64,000 bases of DNA from Vagococcus entomophilus (GCF_003987595.1 NZ_NGJZ01000001.1:744001-808000), one strand, 5' to 3'; positions 8,436 to 17,247 are shown, counted from the first letter of the stretch. Notes: generated by a model not told the origin, from the sequence alone. Numbers and translations: made by a program.

Positions 8436-9299
8436 TCAATTTTTTACGGTTCTAAATCCTGTATTATTGCTGGCTGAATCCCCTGAATTTCCATTTCTTG
8501 CAGCGATACGATACCTTTTACAATAAGACTCATGACATAAAAAGGAGCCACCACGTATAGCATAATTATTTGCGTCAAACTGATTACATTCTTTTTCATA
8601 AAAATTACTGTTAAAATCTTTAAAATCTGCTAAATCGATTCCTTGAGGATTCAAACACCACTCCCAAACATTGCCAATCATTTGATAGATGCCGTAACCA
8701 TTTGGGGCAAAATTTTTAGCAGGTGCTGTGCTTAAAAAACCATCTTCTGTTGTATTACTTAAAGGGAAATTTCCCTGCCAAATATTACATTGATAGTTAC
8801 CATCAACTAAAAAGCTATTTCCCCAAGGATATTTTTCATGATTGGTTCCACCCTTAGCAGCTATCTCCCATTCGGCCTCTGTTGGCAATCTTGTTCCACG
8901 CCACTGACAATATGCCAAAGCATCATTTCTTGAAACTTGTACAACTGGATGGTCCATTCTCTCTATAATCCTTGAATTTATTCCTTCTGGATGTTTCCAA
9001 TCGGCTCCCTCAACAGCATACCACCAGTTTAACCCCAAAACTTCTTTAGCTGTCATTATTTCTTCAGTCGTTAAGAAATAATGGAATACATAAGACCACC
9101 CATATTTTTCTGATTCGGTCACATAGCCAGTACTTTCTACAAAATCTTTAAAATCTTGATTTGTAACAGTTGTCACATCCACATCAAAAGAAGCTATCTC
9201 TATTTTTACTTGTGGTCCTTCCTTATCTTTTGGAAAACCATCTGCTTGATTTGTACCAATTATATATTGGCCACCAGGTATTCTCACCATTTCAACCAT
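8436..9299 (-). CDS. Formylglycine-generating enzyme family protein (aerobic sulfatase maturase)
   Basis: FGE oxidises the Cys of a CxPxR sulfatase motif to formylglycine using oxygen and copper. The protein (287 aa) carries the FGE-sulfatase fold from end to end: GGQYIIGTNQ at the start, PVVQVSRNDALAYCQWRGTRLPTEAEWE mid-protein and IGNVWEWC. The C-terminal RGGSFLCHESYCKRYR contains both copper-binding cysteines (Cys255 and Cys260), matching human FGE Cys336/Cys341. It is therefore a plausible true FGE and not merely a fold relative. The start is ATG at 9299, with GGAGGGG 6 nt upstream and sharing an A with the TAA of the preceding gene (TAATG). It is last in the operon with a Cys-type sulfatase and an anSME. 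Confidence 0.85.
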   Translation of the reverse strand: MVEMVRIPGGQYIIGTNQADGFPKDKEGPQVKIEIASFDVDVTTVTNQDFKDFVESTGYVTESEKYGWSYVFHYFLTTEEIMTAKEVLGLNWWYAVEGADWKHPEGINSRIIERMDHPVVQVSRNDALAYCQWRGTRLPTEAEWEIAAKGGTNHEKYPWGNSFLVDGNYQCNIWQGNFPLSNTTEDGFLSTAPAKNFAPNGYGIYQMIGNVWEWCLNPQGIDLADFKDFNSNFYEKECNQFDANNYAIRGGSFLCHESYCKRYRIAARNGNSGDSASNNTGFRTVKN

Positions 9300-10075
9300 T
9301 AAAATCCCCTCCAACCGTTATAAATATTAATAATTAAAACTAAAATGATCACGAATCGATAGATTTGACTGACTTTACTATCAGATACTTTCCCACTAAC
9401 ATATGCTCCCAAAGCTCCACCTAATATAGCTGCTGGAATAATATAATACAACATGGTTAAATCATATCTGCTCATGTCTCCAGTTAAAACGATGGCTAAT
9501 ACTTTTGATAACTGGGAGAAAAAAATAGTGACTATGGAATAAACTGTCGCATGTTTGATTGGAATATTAAATAGAAGCATCAAAAGAGCGACATTAATGG
9601 GTCCACCACCGATTCCAAGTAGGGTTGCTAAAAAACCAAGTACTAGACCTGATCCCAATTTTAAAATAACTGATTTGTATCCAAAGTTTTTCCAAATGCC
9701 TTTACTGTACATAAACGAAAAAATCAACGTGATTATAGTTAAAATAATCTGAACAAGTTGAACTTCGTTTTCTTCTGGAAAAACATTTAATATTTTTTCA
9801 AAAACCGAATTGCCTAGGAATCCGCCAATCACAGCCCCTATTGATATATTAAGTGCAAAAATCCAGTTTATACTCATTCCATTTTTAATTTGCCTAGAGG
9901 TTGAAACAATTGACATTGTTAAAACAGCTGCACTTGAATAAAACGAAATGGCCGCAACAGAATGAACATTAATCAAATCAAAAATTGGTTTAATTAAAAC
10001 ACCACCACCCATACCTGAAATTGCCCCAATTGTATTCGCAAATACAATAATAATAAAATAGATAATTCCAATCAT
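9299..10075 (-). CDS. TauE/SafE-family anion exporter
   Basis: A 258-residue membrane protein with about eight helices and the two TauE/SafE repeats. The first begins NTIGAISGMGGGVLIKP and the second FLATLLGIGGGPINVALL. The family moves sulfite, sulfoacetate or related anions out of the cell. Its place between anSME and FGE in the sulfatase operon suggests that it expels sulfate or sulfite released in the cytoplasm. The start overlaps the stop of the upstream gene (TAATG) and its stop overlaps the start of the next gene in the same way. Three genes are thus tightly coupled. Confidence 0.85.
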   Translation of the reverse strand: MIGIIYFIIIVFANTIGAISGMGGGVLIKPIFDLINVHSVAAISFYSSAAVLTMSIVSTSRQIKNGMSINWIFALNISIGAVIGGFLGNSVFEKILNVFPEENEVQLVQIILTIITLIFSFMYSKGIWKNFGYKSVILKLGSGLVLGFLATLLGIGGGPINVALLMLLFNIPIKHATVYSIVTIFFSQLSKVLAIVLTGDMSRYDLTMLYYIIPAAILGGALGAYVSGKVSDSKVSQIYRFVIILVLIINIYNGWRGF

Positions 10076-11187
10076 TAACTAATACCTCTTAAATAGGTTA
10101 CTACTTCTGGCAGTCCCTCAGTATACCTATGCAAAACCTCTTGAAATCCACAATACGTATCATCATTATTTACATAAATAGCTTCTTCCATTCTTTTACA
10201 CCCTCCGCCACAAACATTTTGATATGGACAATTTCTACACTGCTTTTTCACTTTTCTTCCTTCACAATTAAATTTAAAATTTATTGGTTGATCAAACAAC
10301 TCTTTTAATGTATTTTCTTTTATGTTGCCTAATTTATAGTCATCTAACACATAAAAGTCACAAGGATATACACCACCATCTCCCTCAATAACATATTGCG
10401 TTTGGCACTTCCCATTAATACCGCAAGCTGATATTTCCCGATTAACTAAAAAATGAAATAAATCATCAAATAATTTAATGCTTATATATTTTTGAGACTT
10501 TAACTCTTCTAGCCATAATTGATAAATTCTTGTGTAAAAATCAGCAAATAGCTCTGGAGATAAACCATATTTATGTTGTGACTCTTTTGATAGAGCATCT
10601 AGACAAGGGATAAACTGAACATATTTAATATTTTCATTTCTTAAAAAAGACATAATTTCATCTGGTTCTAGAGCCATTTGTTTCGTTAGAACTGTTAAAA
10701 CATTGTAGCTGATTTCATACTTATCCAAGAGTTCTTTTGTTTTTTTTACTCTGTGATACGTTCCTTTTTGCTTCCAATCCACACGTCCTAAATTATGGAA
10801 AATAGCTGGTCCATCGATTGACAGACCAACTAAAAAGTTATTTTTCTTTAAAAATTCACACCATTTATCATCAATTACCAGACCATTTGTTTGAATAGCA
10901 TAAGAAATGGTTATTTTTTTAGACTGCTGGTTAAGCTTATTCACCAAGTATTTATAGTATGATAAACCTGCAAGTGTGGGTTCGCCACCTTGAAAAGTAA
11001 AATCCAAAAAATCCCCGTCTTCTAAATCAATATAAATCTGCTCAATCATTTTTCCAGCAAGCTCTTCAGTCATTTTTCCAAATGATTTTACTTCTCTAAT
11101 TGTGCTGATGTCGTTATAAAAACAATAGCGACACTTTATATTGCATAACGAAGAAGCCGGCTTAATTAAAACAGAAATGCGTTTCAT
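10075..11187 (-). CDS. Anaerobic sulfatase-maturating enzyme (radical SAM, SPASM)
   Basis: A radical-SAM enzyme that makes formylglycine in sulfatases without oxygen. The radical-SAM cluster motif CNIKCRYC is at residues 15-22, followed by QGGEPTLAG (SAM binding). The C-terminal SPASM region has the expected cysteines (CGINGKCQ, YPCDFY, CRNCPYQNVCGGGC) for two auxiliary clusters. Its length of 370 aa is normal for anSME. It lies directly downstream of the sulfatase gene with a 4-nt gap. The operon also encodes the aerobic maturase FGE, so the sulfatase could be activated under either condition. Confidence 0.9.
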   Translation of the reverse strand: MKRISVLIKPASSLCNIKCRYCFYNDISTIREVKSFGKMTEELAGKMIEQIYIDLEDGDFLDFTFQGGEPTLAGLSYYKYLVNKLNQQSKKITISYAIQTNGLVIDDKWCEFLKKNNFLVGLSIDGPAIFHNLGRVDWKQKGTYHRVKKTKELLDKYEISYNVLTVLTKQMALEPDEIMSFLRNENIKYVQFIPCLDALSKESQHKYGLSPELFADFYTRIYQLWLEELKSQKYISIKLFDDLFHFLVNREISACGINGKCQTQYVIEGDGGVYPCDFYVLDDYKLGNIKENTLKELFDQPINFKFNCEGRKVKKQCRNCPYQNVCGGGCKRMEEAIYVNNDDTYCGFQEVLHRYTEGLPEVVTYLRGIS

Positions 11188-11191
11188 TTGT

Positions 11192-12667
11192 TTATCCTTT
11201 CAGACCCAAGCGAATAAATTCACTTTCTGGTGCTTCAATGTCAGTCATTTTTTTTATTAACTTTTCTATCATTCTTGATTCTATTATATTGTCATTTAGA
11301 GGTTTATTTTGTTTAGAATCCAATTTCATATCAAATAATAAATTACCTAGAGAATAGGAATCAATATTCGACACAGATCCAATTTCTATAACCGGGTATC
11401 CATCTGTAAATCGATTCCCTTGAATTAATCTTATATTCTCTAATAATTTATTAGGAAAAAATCCTCTCATCATTGTTACAGCTAATGTTTGTTGAGCTAT
11501 CGGACCATTATCGCTATTAGCAGAAGCTCTCATATAAGTATAATGACCATCATAAATACAAACATGACCACCATTTGTTCCAAAAATAATCGTTTCATGA
11601 TTTAATTCATCATCAATTATATTTATAAGTGATTTACCATCTCTATCAAATTCATCTATAATATCAAAATAATCTAACAAAGTTGAGGCAATATCTATTG
11701 TTTGAGCTATCCCTTCAACACTTTTCCCTTGTTTATCTTGATAGGAAGGAACATGCATAAAAAATGGAATATGAATAATTTCTTCATACATTGGTGCAAT
11801 ATTTTTCCCATACCAATCATGTTCTCCAAGAAGAAATCCATGGTCTGTATTTACGATTATTAACGTATCATCCCACATATTTTTTTCATCAAAGTAATCT
11901 AGTAATCTCCCTAAATGAAAGTCACACATTGAAATTAGTGCCGCATATTCTTTTCTCATATTAATCTTATCTTCTTCAGAAACATTGTCTTTATTTTGAT
12001 ATTTAGGCCAATAGGGTACTCGATCAGCAGCAATATTTTCATAGATATCGCGATATTTTTCTGGAACATAAAATGGTTCATGAGGATCAAAACATTCAAT
12101 CTGTAGGAACCACCTGTCCTTATCATGGTGATTCTTCAAAAAATTTAATCCGGCGTTTATAGTCTTAACGCTTGAATAGTCATCTTCTTTCAATTGTTGA
12201 GTTCGATTGGCGTAGTGTTGAACAACTGAGATTCCTTCTTTATTAAGGGGATTGACATTTTTATTTTCCATTGTAATTGTTCTTGGCATCCATCTGTCAC
12301 CTTCCTGCCCTCTAAAACCCTCCCAAGTTGAATAGCGATTATGGTACGTTGCACCACCATCTTCAAAATAATGAGAATGATCCGTTACCAAATGACAATA
12401 AATATCCTGTTCCTGTAATCTTTCGAATACAGAATTATCAAAGCTTTCTAAAGGTCCCCAACTTCTGTGTAAAAAATTATATCTGCCGGTTTGAAGCTCG
12501 CGTCTGGCTGGCATACAAGGCATACTTCCTCCGTAAAATTGGTTAAACGTTATCATTTTACTTTGAAGACGTTTAAAGTTTGGTGCATGTATCCATTCAT
12601 TTCCAAAGTTAGGTAAAAAATCTCTAGTCAATGTATCAAACATAATCATTACTGCTCTTTTTTTCAT
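11192..12667 (-). CDS. Sulfatase, Cys-type, cytoplasmic
   Basis: An arylsulfatase-superfamily hydrolase of sulfate esters, 491 aa. The maturation motif CMPAR with Cys51 (C-x-P-x-R) is followed by RELQTGR, the classic sulfatase signature. Metal ligands appear in MFDTLTRD near the N-terminus and NTDHGFLLGEHDW in the middle. There is no signal peptide or membrane anchor, so it should act inside the cell on an imported substrate. The PTS permease gene ends 23 nt upstream, and both maturases follow. The likely substrate is a sulfated mono- or disaccharide delivered by that PTS. Which sugar cannot be told from sequence. Confidence 0.9.
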   Translation of the reverse strand: MKKRAVMIMFDTLTRDFLPNFGNEWIHAPNFKRLQSKMITFNQFYGGSMPCMPARRELQTGRYNFLHRSWGPLESFDNSVFERLQEQDIYCHLVTDHSHYFEDGGATYHNRYSTWEGFRGQEGDRWMPRTITMENKNVNPLNKEGISVVQHYANRTQQLKEDDYSSVKTINAGLNFLKNHHDKDRWFLQIECFDPHEPFYVPEKYRDIYENIAADRVPYWPKYQNKDNVSEEDKINMRKEYAALISMCDFHLGRLLDYFDEKNMWDDTLIIVNTDHGFLLGEHDWYGKNIAPMYEEIIHIPFFMHVPSYQDKQGKSVEGIAQTIDIASTLLDYFDIIDEFDRDGKSLINIIDDELNHETIIFGTNGGHVCIYDGHYTYMRASANSDNGPIAQQTLAVTMMRGFFPNKLLENIRLIQGNRFTDGYPVIEIGSVSNIDSYSLGNLLFDMKLDSKQNKPLNDNIIESRMIEKLIKKMTDIEAPESEFIRLGLKG

Positions 12668-12690
12668 TAAGATTGCCTCTATTTCTATAA

Positions 12691-14049
12691 TTATATTTGT
12701 TTATTTTTTAATTTCGCATAACTTATTGTTAATACAAAAGCTACCACTACGCCCAACGCATAACAAATCAAATATTGCAGATATTTTCCATCTGCCATTA
12801 ATGGTATCGCAGACATACCCGCTGCACCAAATGCTGAAGAGTTTATATCAAAAAATCGAACCAACGCTCCTGCTACTCCAGCTCCTAAAGAGGCAGTTAC
12901 AAATCCAAATCCTGATGGAATAACTAACCCAAACATAGTAGGCTCCCCTACCGCTAAGAAAGTTGCTGGCAAACATCCTTTTGCAATTTCTTTAACCTTT
13001 TGATTTTTAGTTAGGAAAAATATTGCCAAACCTGCACCTAGTAAACCTGCATTACTCATGATTTGAATTGGAAAAATAGGCGTTCCACCAGTTGAGTTGA
13101 TTAATTCCATATGAATAGGTGCTAACCCTTGATGTAACCCTGTTACAATTAAAGAAGGAAAAGCAGCTGCTAAAACAAACCCACCAAAAATCCCTGTATG
13201 TTCTATTAAAAACATCATACCATTCGTAAAATAGTCAGACAGTTTTCCAGCAATCGGCATAATTAAAAACATATAAATAGTTCCTGCTATTATCAATTCA
13301 AATACAGGTGTGAACACAACATCTAAAATATCTGGAATACATTTTTTTAGCATTTTTCCTATTTTACTCATTACCCAAACGCCAAAAATAACTCCAAACA
13401 ATCCACCCTGTCCTGGTGTTAATCCTATTAACGACAAAGCAGGTAAAGTGGTTGCTGCTCCAAGCACCGCTCCAAGAATCGGATCTGTTTTAAATTGCTT
13501 CGCTGCCGTCATCCCAACATAGATGGCTAAAAAAGAAAACGTTGCATCTCCCAATATTCCTAATAAAGTACTTACTTGTAATGTGCCATTCTGCTCTAAA
13601 ATAACTTGATAAGGGGCTAAATTTTTTGTACTGGCAATATTTTGTGCGATAGCAGTTACTTTAGCACTATTTACCAATAAATTATTTATTCCCTGCAAAA
13701 ATCCAGAAGCGATAATAGCCGGAATTAAAGGTACAAATATACTTGATAACAACTTCAAGAAGTTTTTCTCTTCTCCCACTTCTTCCTGCTTATTCGACGC
13801 TCCTAATTGCTTATTAATTTCCTCTTGTATCTTAACACTTTTTCCTGGCCCAACAATAATTTGAAATGTATCTGCAATATTAACACCTAAAACGCCCTCT
13901 AGTTTTTCTATTTCTTCTTTGTTAACTTTGTCTAAGTCGACATATGAGATCCTAACTCTTGTCATACAATTTTTTACGGTTTTAAAATTATCCTTTCCCC
14001 CTGAAAGTTCAATAATTTTTTCCCCAAGGTTTTGATATTCACTCTTCAT
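12691..14049 (-). CDS. PTS sugar transporter, fused EIIB-EIIC, glucose/sucrose/MurNAc superfamily
   Basis: A sugar permease that phosphorylates its substrate during import. Residues 1-80 are an EIIB domain with phospho-acceptor Cys28 in NCMTRVR, and 105-450 are the membrane EIIC domain with about ten helices. There is no EIIA domain, so it must borrow one from elsewhere, as MurP- and sucrose-type permeases do. AAAGGAGG lies 7 nt before the ATG. It heads the sulfatase operon and is divergent from an RpiR regulator. The context suggests a sulfated sugar or an amino sugar derivative. The substrate is an inference. Confidence 0.85.
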   Translation of the reverse strand: MKSEYQNLGEKIIELSGGKDNFKTVKNCMTRVRISYVDLDKVNKEEIEKLEGVLGVNIADTFQIIVGPGKSVKIQEEINKQLGASNKQEEVGEEKNFLKLLSSIFVPLIPAIIASGFLQGINNLLVNSAKVTAIAQNIASTKNLAPYQVILEQNGTLQVSTLLGILGDATFSFLAIYVGMTAAKQFKTDPILGAVLGAATTLPALSLIGLTPGQGGLFGVIFGVWVMSKIGKMLKKCIPDILDVVFTPVFELIIAGTIYMFLIMPIAGKLSDYFTNGMMFLIEHTGIFGGFVLAAAFPSLIVTGLHQGLAPIHMELINSTGGTPIFPIQIMSNAGLLGAGLAIFFLTKNQKVKEIAKGCLPATFLAVGEPTMFGLVIPSGFGFVTASLGAGVAGALVRFFDINSSAFGAAGMSAIPLMADGKYLQYLICYALGVVVAFVLTISYAKLKNKQI

Positions 14050-14161
14050 ATTTATTCCTCCTTTAAATTATATACTCACATCATAAATCATTATTTGTAT
14101 TTTTGTTCACAATTTCGTATACTTAAAACAAAGTATCATTTTTTTGGAACGGGGTGTCATT
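14050..14161. promoter_or_regulatory. Divergent promoter region of the sulfatase operon and its RpiR regulator
   Basis: This 112-bp A/T-rich spacer must hold both promoters and the RpiR operator. On plus, GTATACTTAAAACAAAGTATCAT contains a partial dyad around GTATAC/GTAT. I could not settle on a clear -35/-10 pair, and no perfect cre box is present. Confidence 0.4.
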
Positions 14162-14896
14162 ATGATTTCTTTAAATAGTATTGTTAAGAATAATTCCTCT
14201 TCTTTAACTAAATCTGATTTAATTATTTGTGAATATTTACTTGATTACTCAACTGTAATCCCAAACATGACTCTTCTTGACTTAGCTCAAAAAACATATT
14301 CTTCCAAATCAAATGTCTTGAGATTATTAAAAAAACTTGGCTTCTCTGGTTTCACTGACTTCAAATACTATTTACTTGCATCAGATACGGGGATAAATGA
14401 TCAGCCTTATCTAAATAGTATTTTCAGCAAATTAGGAGCCATTGATTATGACTCAATTATTAAGAATTTTAATCAAATAATAAATAAATCAGAAAATATA
14501 TACCTTTTTGCGACTGGTCAAGACCAACAAATCCAAGCAAAAAATTTAGGGAATTGTTTATTAAAACTAGGTATTATTTCTACATTTATCCCACTAAACG
14601 CCAATGCTGAATTGACAACCAATATTATTGACTCTATACAACCAAAGGACTTAATAGTCATTTTTTCAAGTAAAGGAAATAACGATTCCTTAAAAACTCA
14701 TTTTAATCGTTTCAACAAAAGCGACTATCGTTTAGTCTCTTTTACTGCTTTTAATAATGGATGGATTCAACAAAAAGCAACATTAGCCATTTCATTAGAA
14801 ATGAAACAATTTCAAGATCCTTCTCTAACCTATCAATCTGGAATGATGCATCTTCTCATCAACATCCTTTCTTCGAAATTGAAAATAGATGCTTAA
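14162..14896 (+). CDS. RpiR/MurR-family transcriptional regulator
   Basis: A 244-residue regulator with an N-terminal helix-turn-helix (LTKSDLIICEYLLDY, then LAQKTYSSKSNVLRLLKKLGF). A C-terminal SIS sugar-phosphate-binding domain follows (NIYLFATGQDQQIQAKNLG and DLIVIFSSKGNND). RpiR proteins sense phosphosugars, which suits an operon whose PTS delivers a phosphorylated and perhaps sulfated sugar. The start is ATG at 14162 with GGGGTG about 7 nt upstream; an in-frame TTG 18 nt earlier precedes that site. It is divergent from the PTS gene. Confidence 0.85.
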   Translation: MISLNSIVKNNSSSLTKSDLIICEYLLDYSTVIPNMTLLDLAQKTYSSKSNVLRLLKKLGFSGFTDFKYYLLASDTGINDQPYLNSIFSKLGAIDYDSIIKNFNQIINKSENIYLFATGQDQQIQAKNLGNCLLKLGIISTFIPLNANAELTTNIIDSIQPKDLIVIFSSKGNNDSLKTHFNRFNKSDYRLVSFTAFNNGWIQQKATLAISLEMKQFQDPSLTYQSGMMHLLINILSSKLKIDA

Positions 14897-14992
14897 CTAA
14901 AAATTTTAAAATATAAGCTACGGACAGAAGTATCAAAATAAATAAATTCATAGTCAAAGATCGTGTGACAAAACTCTCCTAAACAGAAAAAC

Positions 14993-15031
14993 ATCTTGGT
15001 AAAAATCAGAAGAACTGATAATTGCCAAGAT
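14993..15031 (+). terminator. Terminator downstream of the RpiR gene
   Basis: The outer stem ATCTTGG/CCAAGAT and nested inner stem ATCAG/CTGAT are followed by ATTTTTGTATT on plus. It lies about 100 nt past the regulator stop. Confidence 0.7.
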
Positions 15032-15089
15032 ATTTTTGTATTGAGTAGATTAGGCCAATTTCACCACTTTCTACTTTCAAACACAGAAG

Positions 15090-15335
15090 AATATCTCTTT
15101 AATAGAGTTCTTTACAAAATTGCTGAGACATTTCTTTTTAATGATTGACTATATTTCTTGATTGATTTCCCCAAAATGAAAGGAAATTTATTGGTATCGG
15201 TTTTAAGTTTAGTTCCATCAGTATAAAAAGCTTCGTTATCAATCAGCTTGTAAATAGACTAATGACGACCGAAATTGAGTAGAACATAGAACATGCTTCA
15301 AGAAGCACAACTGGCTCGATCCGTACATGTTGACT
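15090..15335 (-). pseudogene. IS1182-family transposase remnant
   Basis: On minus, a frame around 15112-15243 contains AFYTDGTKLKTDTNKFPF. This matches the conserved DGTK(I/L)xAxANKYxF block of IS1182-type DDE transposases. In another frame just upstream is RIEPVVLLEACSMF, resembling the (I/S)DPVVLxKxxLIxYL block that precedes it in these proteins. Stops and frameshifts break both. No terminal inverted repeats could be identified. The rest of 14897-15580 is a gene-free scar with no other assignable content. Confidence 0.55.
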
Positions 15336-15580
15336 TCTCAAGTTACAATCGGGGAGTGATTATTTTTCGAAAAAACTAAAAAGGCATACAGACAAAAATC
15401 GTCTATATGCTCACAAACAGTTAAAGCTAGTACCTTATCGTGTATTTCATAGATTGGGCTTTTATCAAACTAACAATCACGATTGCAAACCTATCCATAA
15501 CCTCTTTAATTGGACAACCATAAAAACTATTCATAGTTTTAACAGCTCCAGTCGATAATCATAAATAGCAAATAAATGAA

Positions 15581-15800
15581 TCATTTGCTATAAACTGGGA
15601 AAAAACTAGAATCTCCATAGTTATCGATTCTTTCAATATTTTTCAACAGCTGTAAATCATCATTTGATAAATTAAAATCAAGTTCTCCATTTGCTTTAAT
15701 ATGCTCTTTATTTTCTGATTTTGGTAACGGTAGTAGTCCAAGTTCTAAATAATAACGAATAGCAAGTTGACTGTTTCTCAAATACAATATCAACTCATCG
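15581..15800 (-). pseudogene. C-terminal remnant of an aldo/keto reductase
   Basis: The last 70 or so codons encode LAIRYYLELGLLPLPKSEN, then HIKANGELDF and ERIDNYGDSSFFPVYSK. This is the NADPH-binding C-terminus of an aldo/keto reductase (canonical xALRYxxxxGxxPxPKS). The open frame runs on to 15940, but the extra N-terminal part is not reductase-like. The TIM-barrel body with Asp/Tyr/Lys/His is absent. It lies directly after the redox operon and next to an IS1182 scar, which probably marks the deletion that removed about 600 bp of the gene. Confidence 0.6.
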
Positions 15801-15897
15801 TCTATCTCTTTTAATAGGCGCTTGGTAACCAGCTTAGCAACTTGTCCGTTTGCACCAAGTTCTAATAGTTTTTCATACTCTCTCTTCTTTCTTAAAA

Positions 15898-16212
15898 CTA
15901 ATCTGCAAATATTTCTTTCGCCATTGAGAACGCACTCCACGCTTTAGGCCAACCAGCATAAAATGCTAACTGTGTAATCATAGCTACAATCTCTGCTTTA
16001 GTGACACCATTCTCTTTGGCAACTTTTAAATGAGCCTCGAGCTGAGGAGCCCCCATTGCTAAAAGTGCTGAACAAGTAATCATACTCCGATCATGGGCTG
16101 ATAATTCGTTTTCTTTTGCCCACACTTCTCCAAACAGTACATCATCATTTAATACCGCAAATTGTGGTGCAAACTCACCTAACTGTTCTCTTCCTGCTGT
16201 TTGCTTTTTCAT
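15898..16212 (-). CDS. Carboxymuconolactone decarboxylase family protein
   Basis: A 104-residue all-helical protein of the CMD/AhpD-like family. The core ELSAHDRSMITCSALLAMGA, EAHLKVAKENGVTKAEIVAMI and FYAGWPKAWSAFSMA is typical. It has a single Cys instead of the CxxC of AhpD, so peroxidase activity of the AhpD kind is unlikely. Such small CMD proteins usually travel with cupins, flavodoxins and aldo/keto reductases under LysR control in Firmicutes, as here. The exact reaction is unknown. It starts 15 nt after the cupin gene. Confidence 0.85.
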   Translation of the reverse strand: MKKQTAGREQLGEFAPQFAVLNDDVLFGEVWAKENELSAHDRSMITCSALLAMGAPQLEAHLKVAKENGVTKAEIVAMITQLAFYAGWPKAWSAFSMAKEIFAD

Positions 16213-16227
16213 CCGAAGATTCCTCCC

Positions 16228-16644
16228 TTATTTAGTAGTTAAATTTTCGTACCATTGATCGTCGACAGGCTCTAGCCATTCTGGAGTGCCGGCAGTAATC
16301 GCAATATGTTCAAACCAGCTGTCTTTGGTAGCACCATGCCAATGTTTCATCCCATCGTGTGTTGCAATCACATCTCCTGCTTTTAAGAATTGGGCCGCTT
16401 TGCCTTCTTCTTGATACCAACCTTCTCCACCAGTTACAAGTAACAGCTGAAAGCCATCATGGTGAATATGCCAGTTATTACGACAACCTGGTTCAAAAGT
16501 TACATTGGCTACACCTACACTAATTTTTGGATCAGAAATTAATCCTTGTAGGTAACTTTGTCCGATAAAATATTGAGCATAGGCATCATTTTTTTCTCCG
16601 ATTGGAAAGATCACACCATTTTTTACTTCTTCATTTTTTGCCAT
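16228..16644 (-). CDS. Cupin-domain protein
   Basis: A 138-residue single-domain cupin. The metal-binding motif is visible as NNWHIHHDGFQLLLVTGG with a second motif HDGMKHWHGA. The role is probably a small-molecule isomerase/oxygenase or a stress-linked protein. I chose ATG at 16644 because GGAGG sits 9 nt before it. A longer open frame to 16791 runs into the flavodoxin gene and has no ribosome binding site. It is second in the LysR-linked operon. Confidence 0.85.
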   Translation of the reverse strand: MAKNEEVKNGVIFPIGEKNDAYAQYFIGQSYLQGLISDPKISVGVANVTFEPGCRNNWHIHHDGFQLLLVTGGEGWYQEEGKAAQFLKAGDVIATHDGMKHWHGATKDSWFEHIAITAGTPEWLEPVDDQWYENLTTK

Positions 16645-16675
16645 TTTACATTCCTCCATGAATTTGATGTTTTTT

Positions 16676-17188
16676 TTATTTATATGCAAGCAACCAATTT
16701 CCAATTGCCACATCAGCTCGTTCAACTCGTGAACCACGAACAGGAAGTCCACTACGAATATCTGCATTAGGACACTGATTTTTAAGTTCATTCAAGCTAC
16801 TGCCAAACGCACTACCTTCATGTGTGCAGAAGGGATAAATAATTAGCCCATTCGTATCAAAATCTTCTAAAAAAGTTGCAATAACCCTTGAATAACTTCC
16901 CCACCAATTGGGATAACCAAGGAAAAGAGTATCTATTTTTGAACGATTAAGGTTGAGATCCTGGTAAGCAACATGCATCGTTTCTTTTTTCTCAGATTCA
17001 GCACGTTTTACTGTTTCATCGTAACTATCTGGATAGCAATCACTTTCCCTTAACTGAATAATTGGGCAATTAAGCCGGTTGACTATTTTATGAGCCAGTA
17101 CTTCTGTATGACCAATCGGAATTTTTTGAGAAATGGCATTAATAAAATTTTCTCCAGCATGGGAGAAATAGATAACAACAGGATTCAA
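16676..17188 (-). CDS. Flavodoxin-like protein
   Basis: A 170-residue flavodoxin fold protein. IYFSHAGENF at the start is the FMN phosphate loop, DTLFLGYPNWWGSYSRVIATFLE is the 60s-loop region, and PFCTHEGSAFG is the 90s region. It probably serves as an electron carrier or NAD(P)H:quinone-type reductase. The start is TTG at 17188, with AAAGGAG 8 nt upstream. A longer open frame to 17251 crosses a hairpin and is unlikely. It is first in the operon flavodoxin-cupin-CMD-(aldo/keto reductase remnant), about 100 nt after a LysR gene. Confidence 0.85.
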   Translation of the reverse strand: MNPVVIYFSHAGENFINAISQKIPIGHTEVLAHKIVNRLNCPIIQLRESDCYPDSYDETVKRAESEKKETMHVAYQDLNLNRSKIDTLFLGYPNWWGSYSRVIATFLEDFDTNGLIIYPFCTHEGSAFGSSLNELKNQCPNADIRSGLPVRGSRVERADVAIGNWLLAYK

Positions 17189-17217
17189 TTTGATTGCTCC
17201 TTTGCAAATAAAAATGA

Positions 17218-17247
17218 GTTGTACGATTGATATAGTCATCGTACAAC
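17218..17247 (-). terminator. Hairpin between the LysR and flavodoxin genes
   Basis: A perfect 10-bp inverted repeat (GTTGTACGAT/ATCGTACAAC, 10-nt spacer) is followed on minus by TCATTTTTATTTG and then the flavodoxin ribosome binding site. It could end the LysR transcript, or serve as the LysR binding dyad for the redox operon. Both readings fit the position. Confidence 0.5.
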
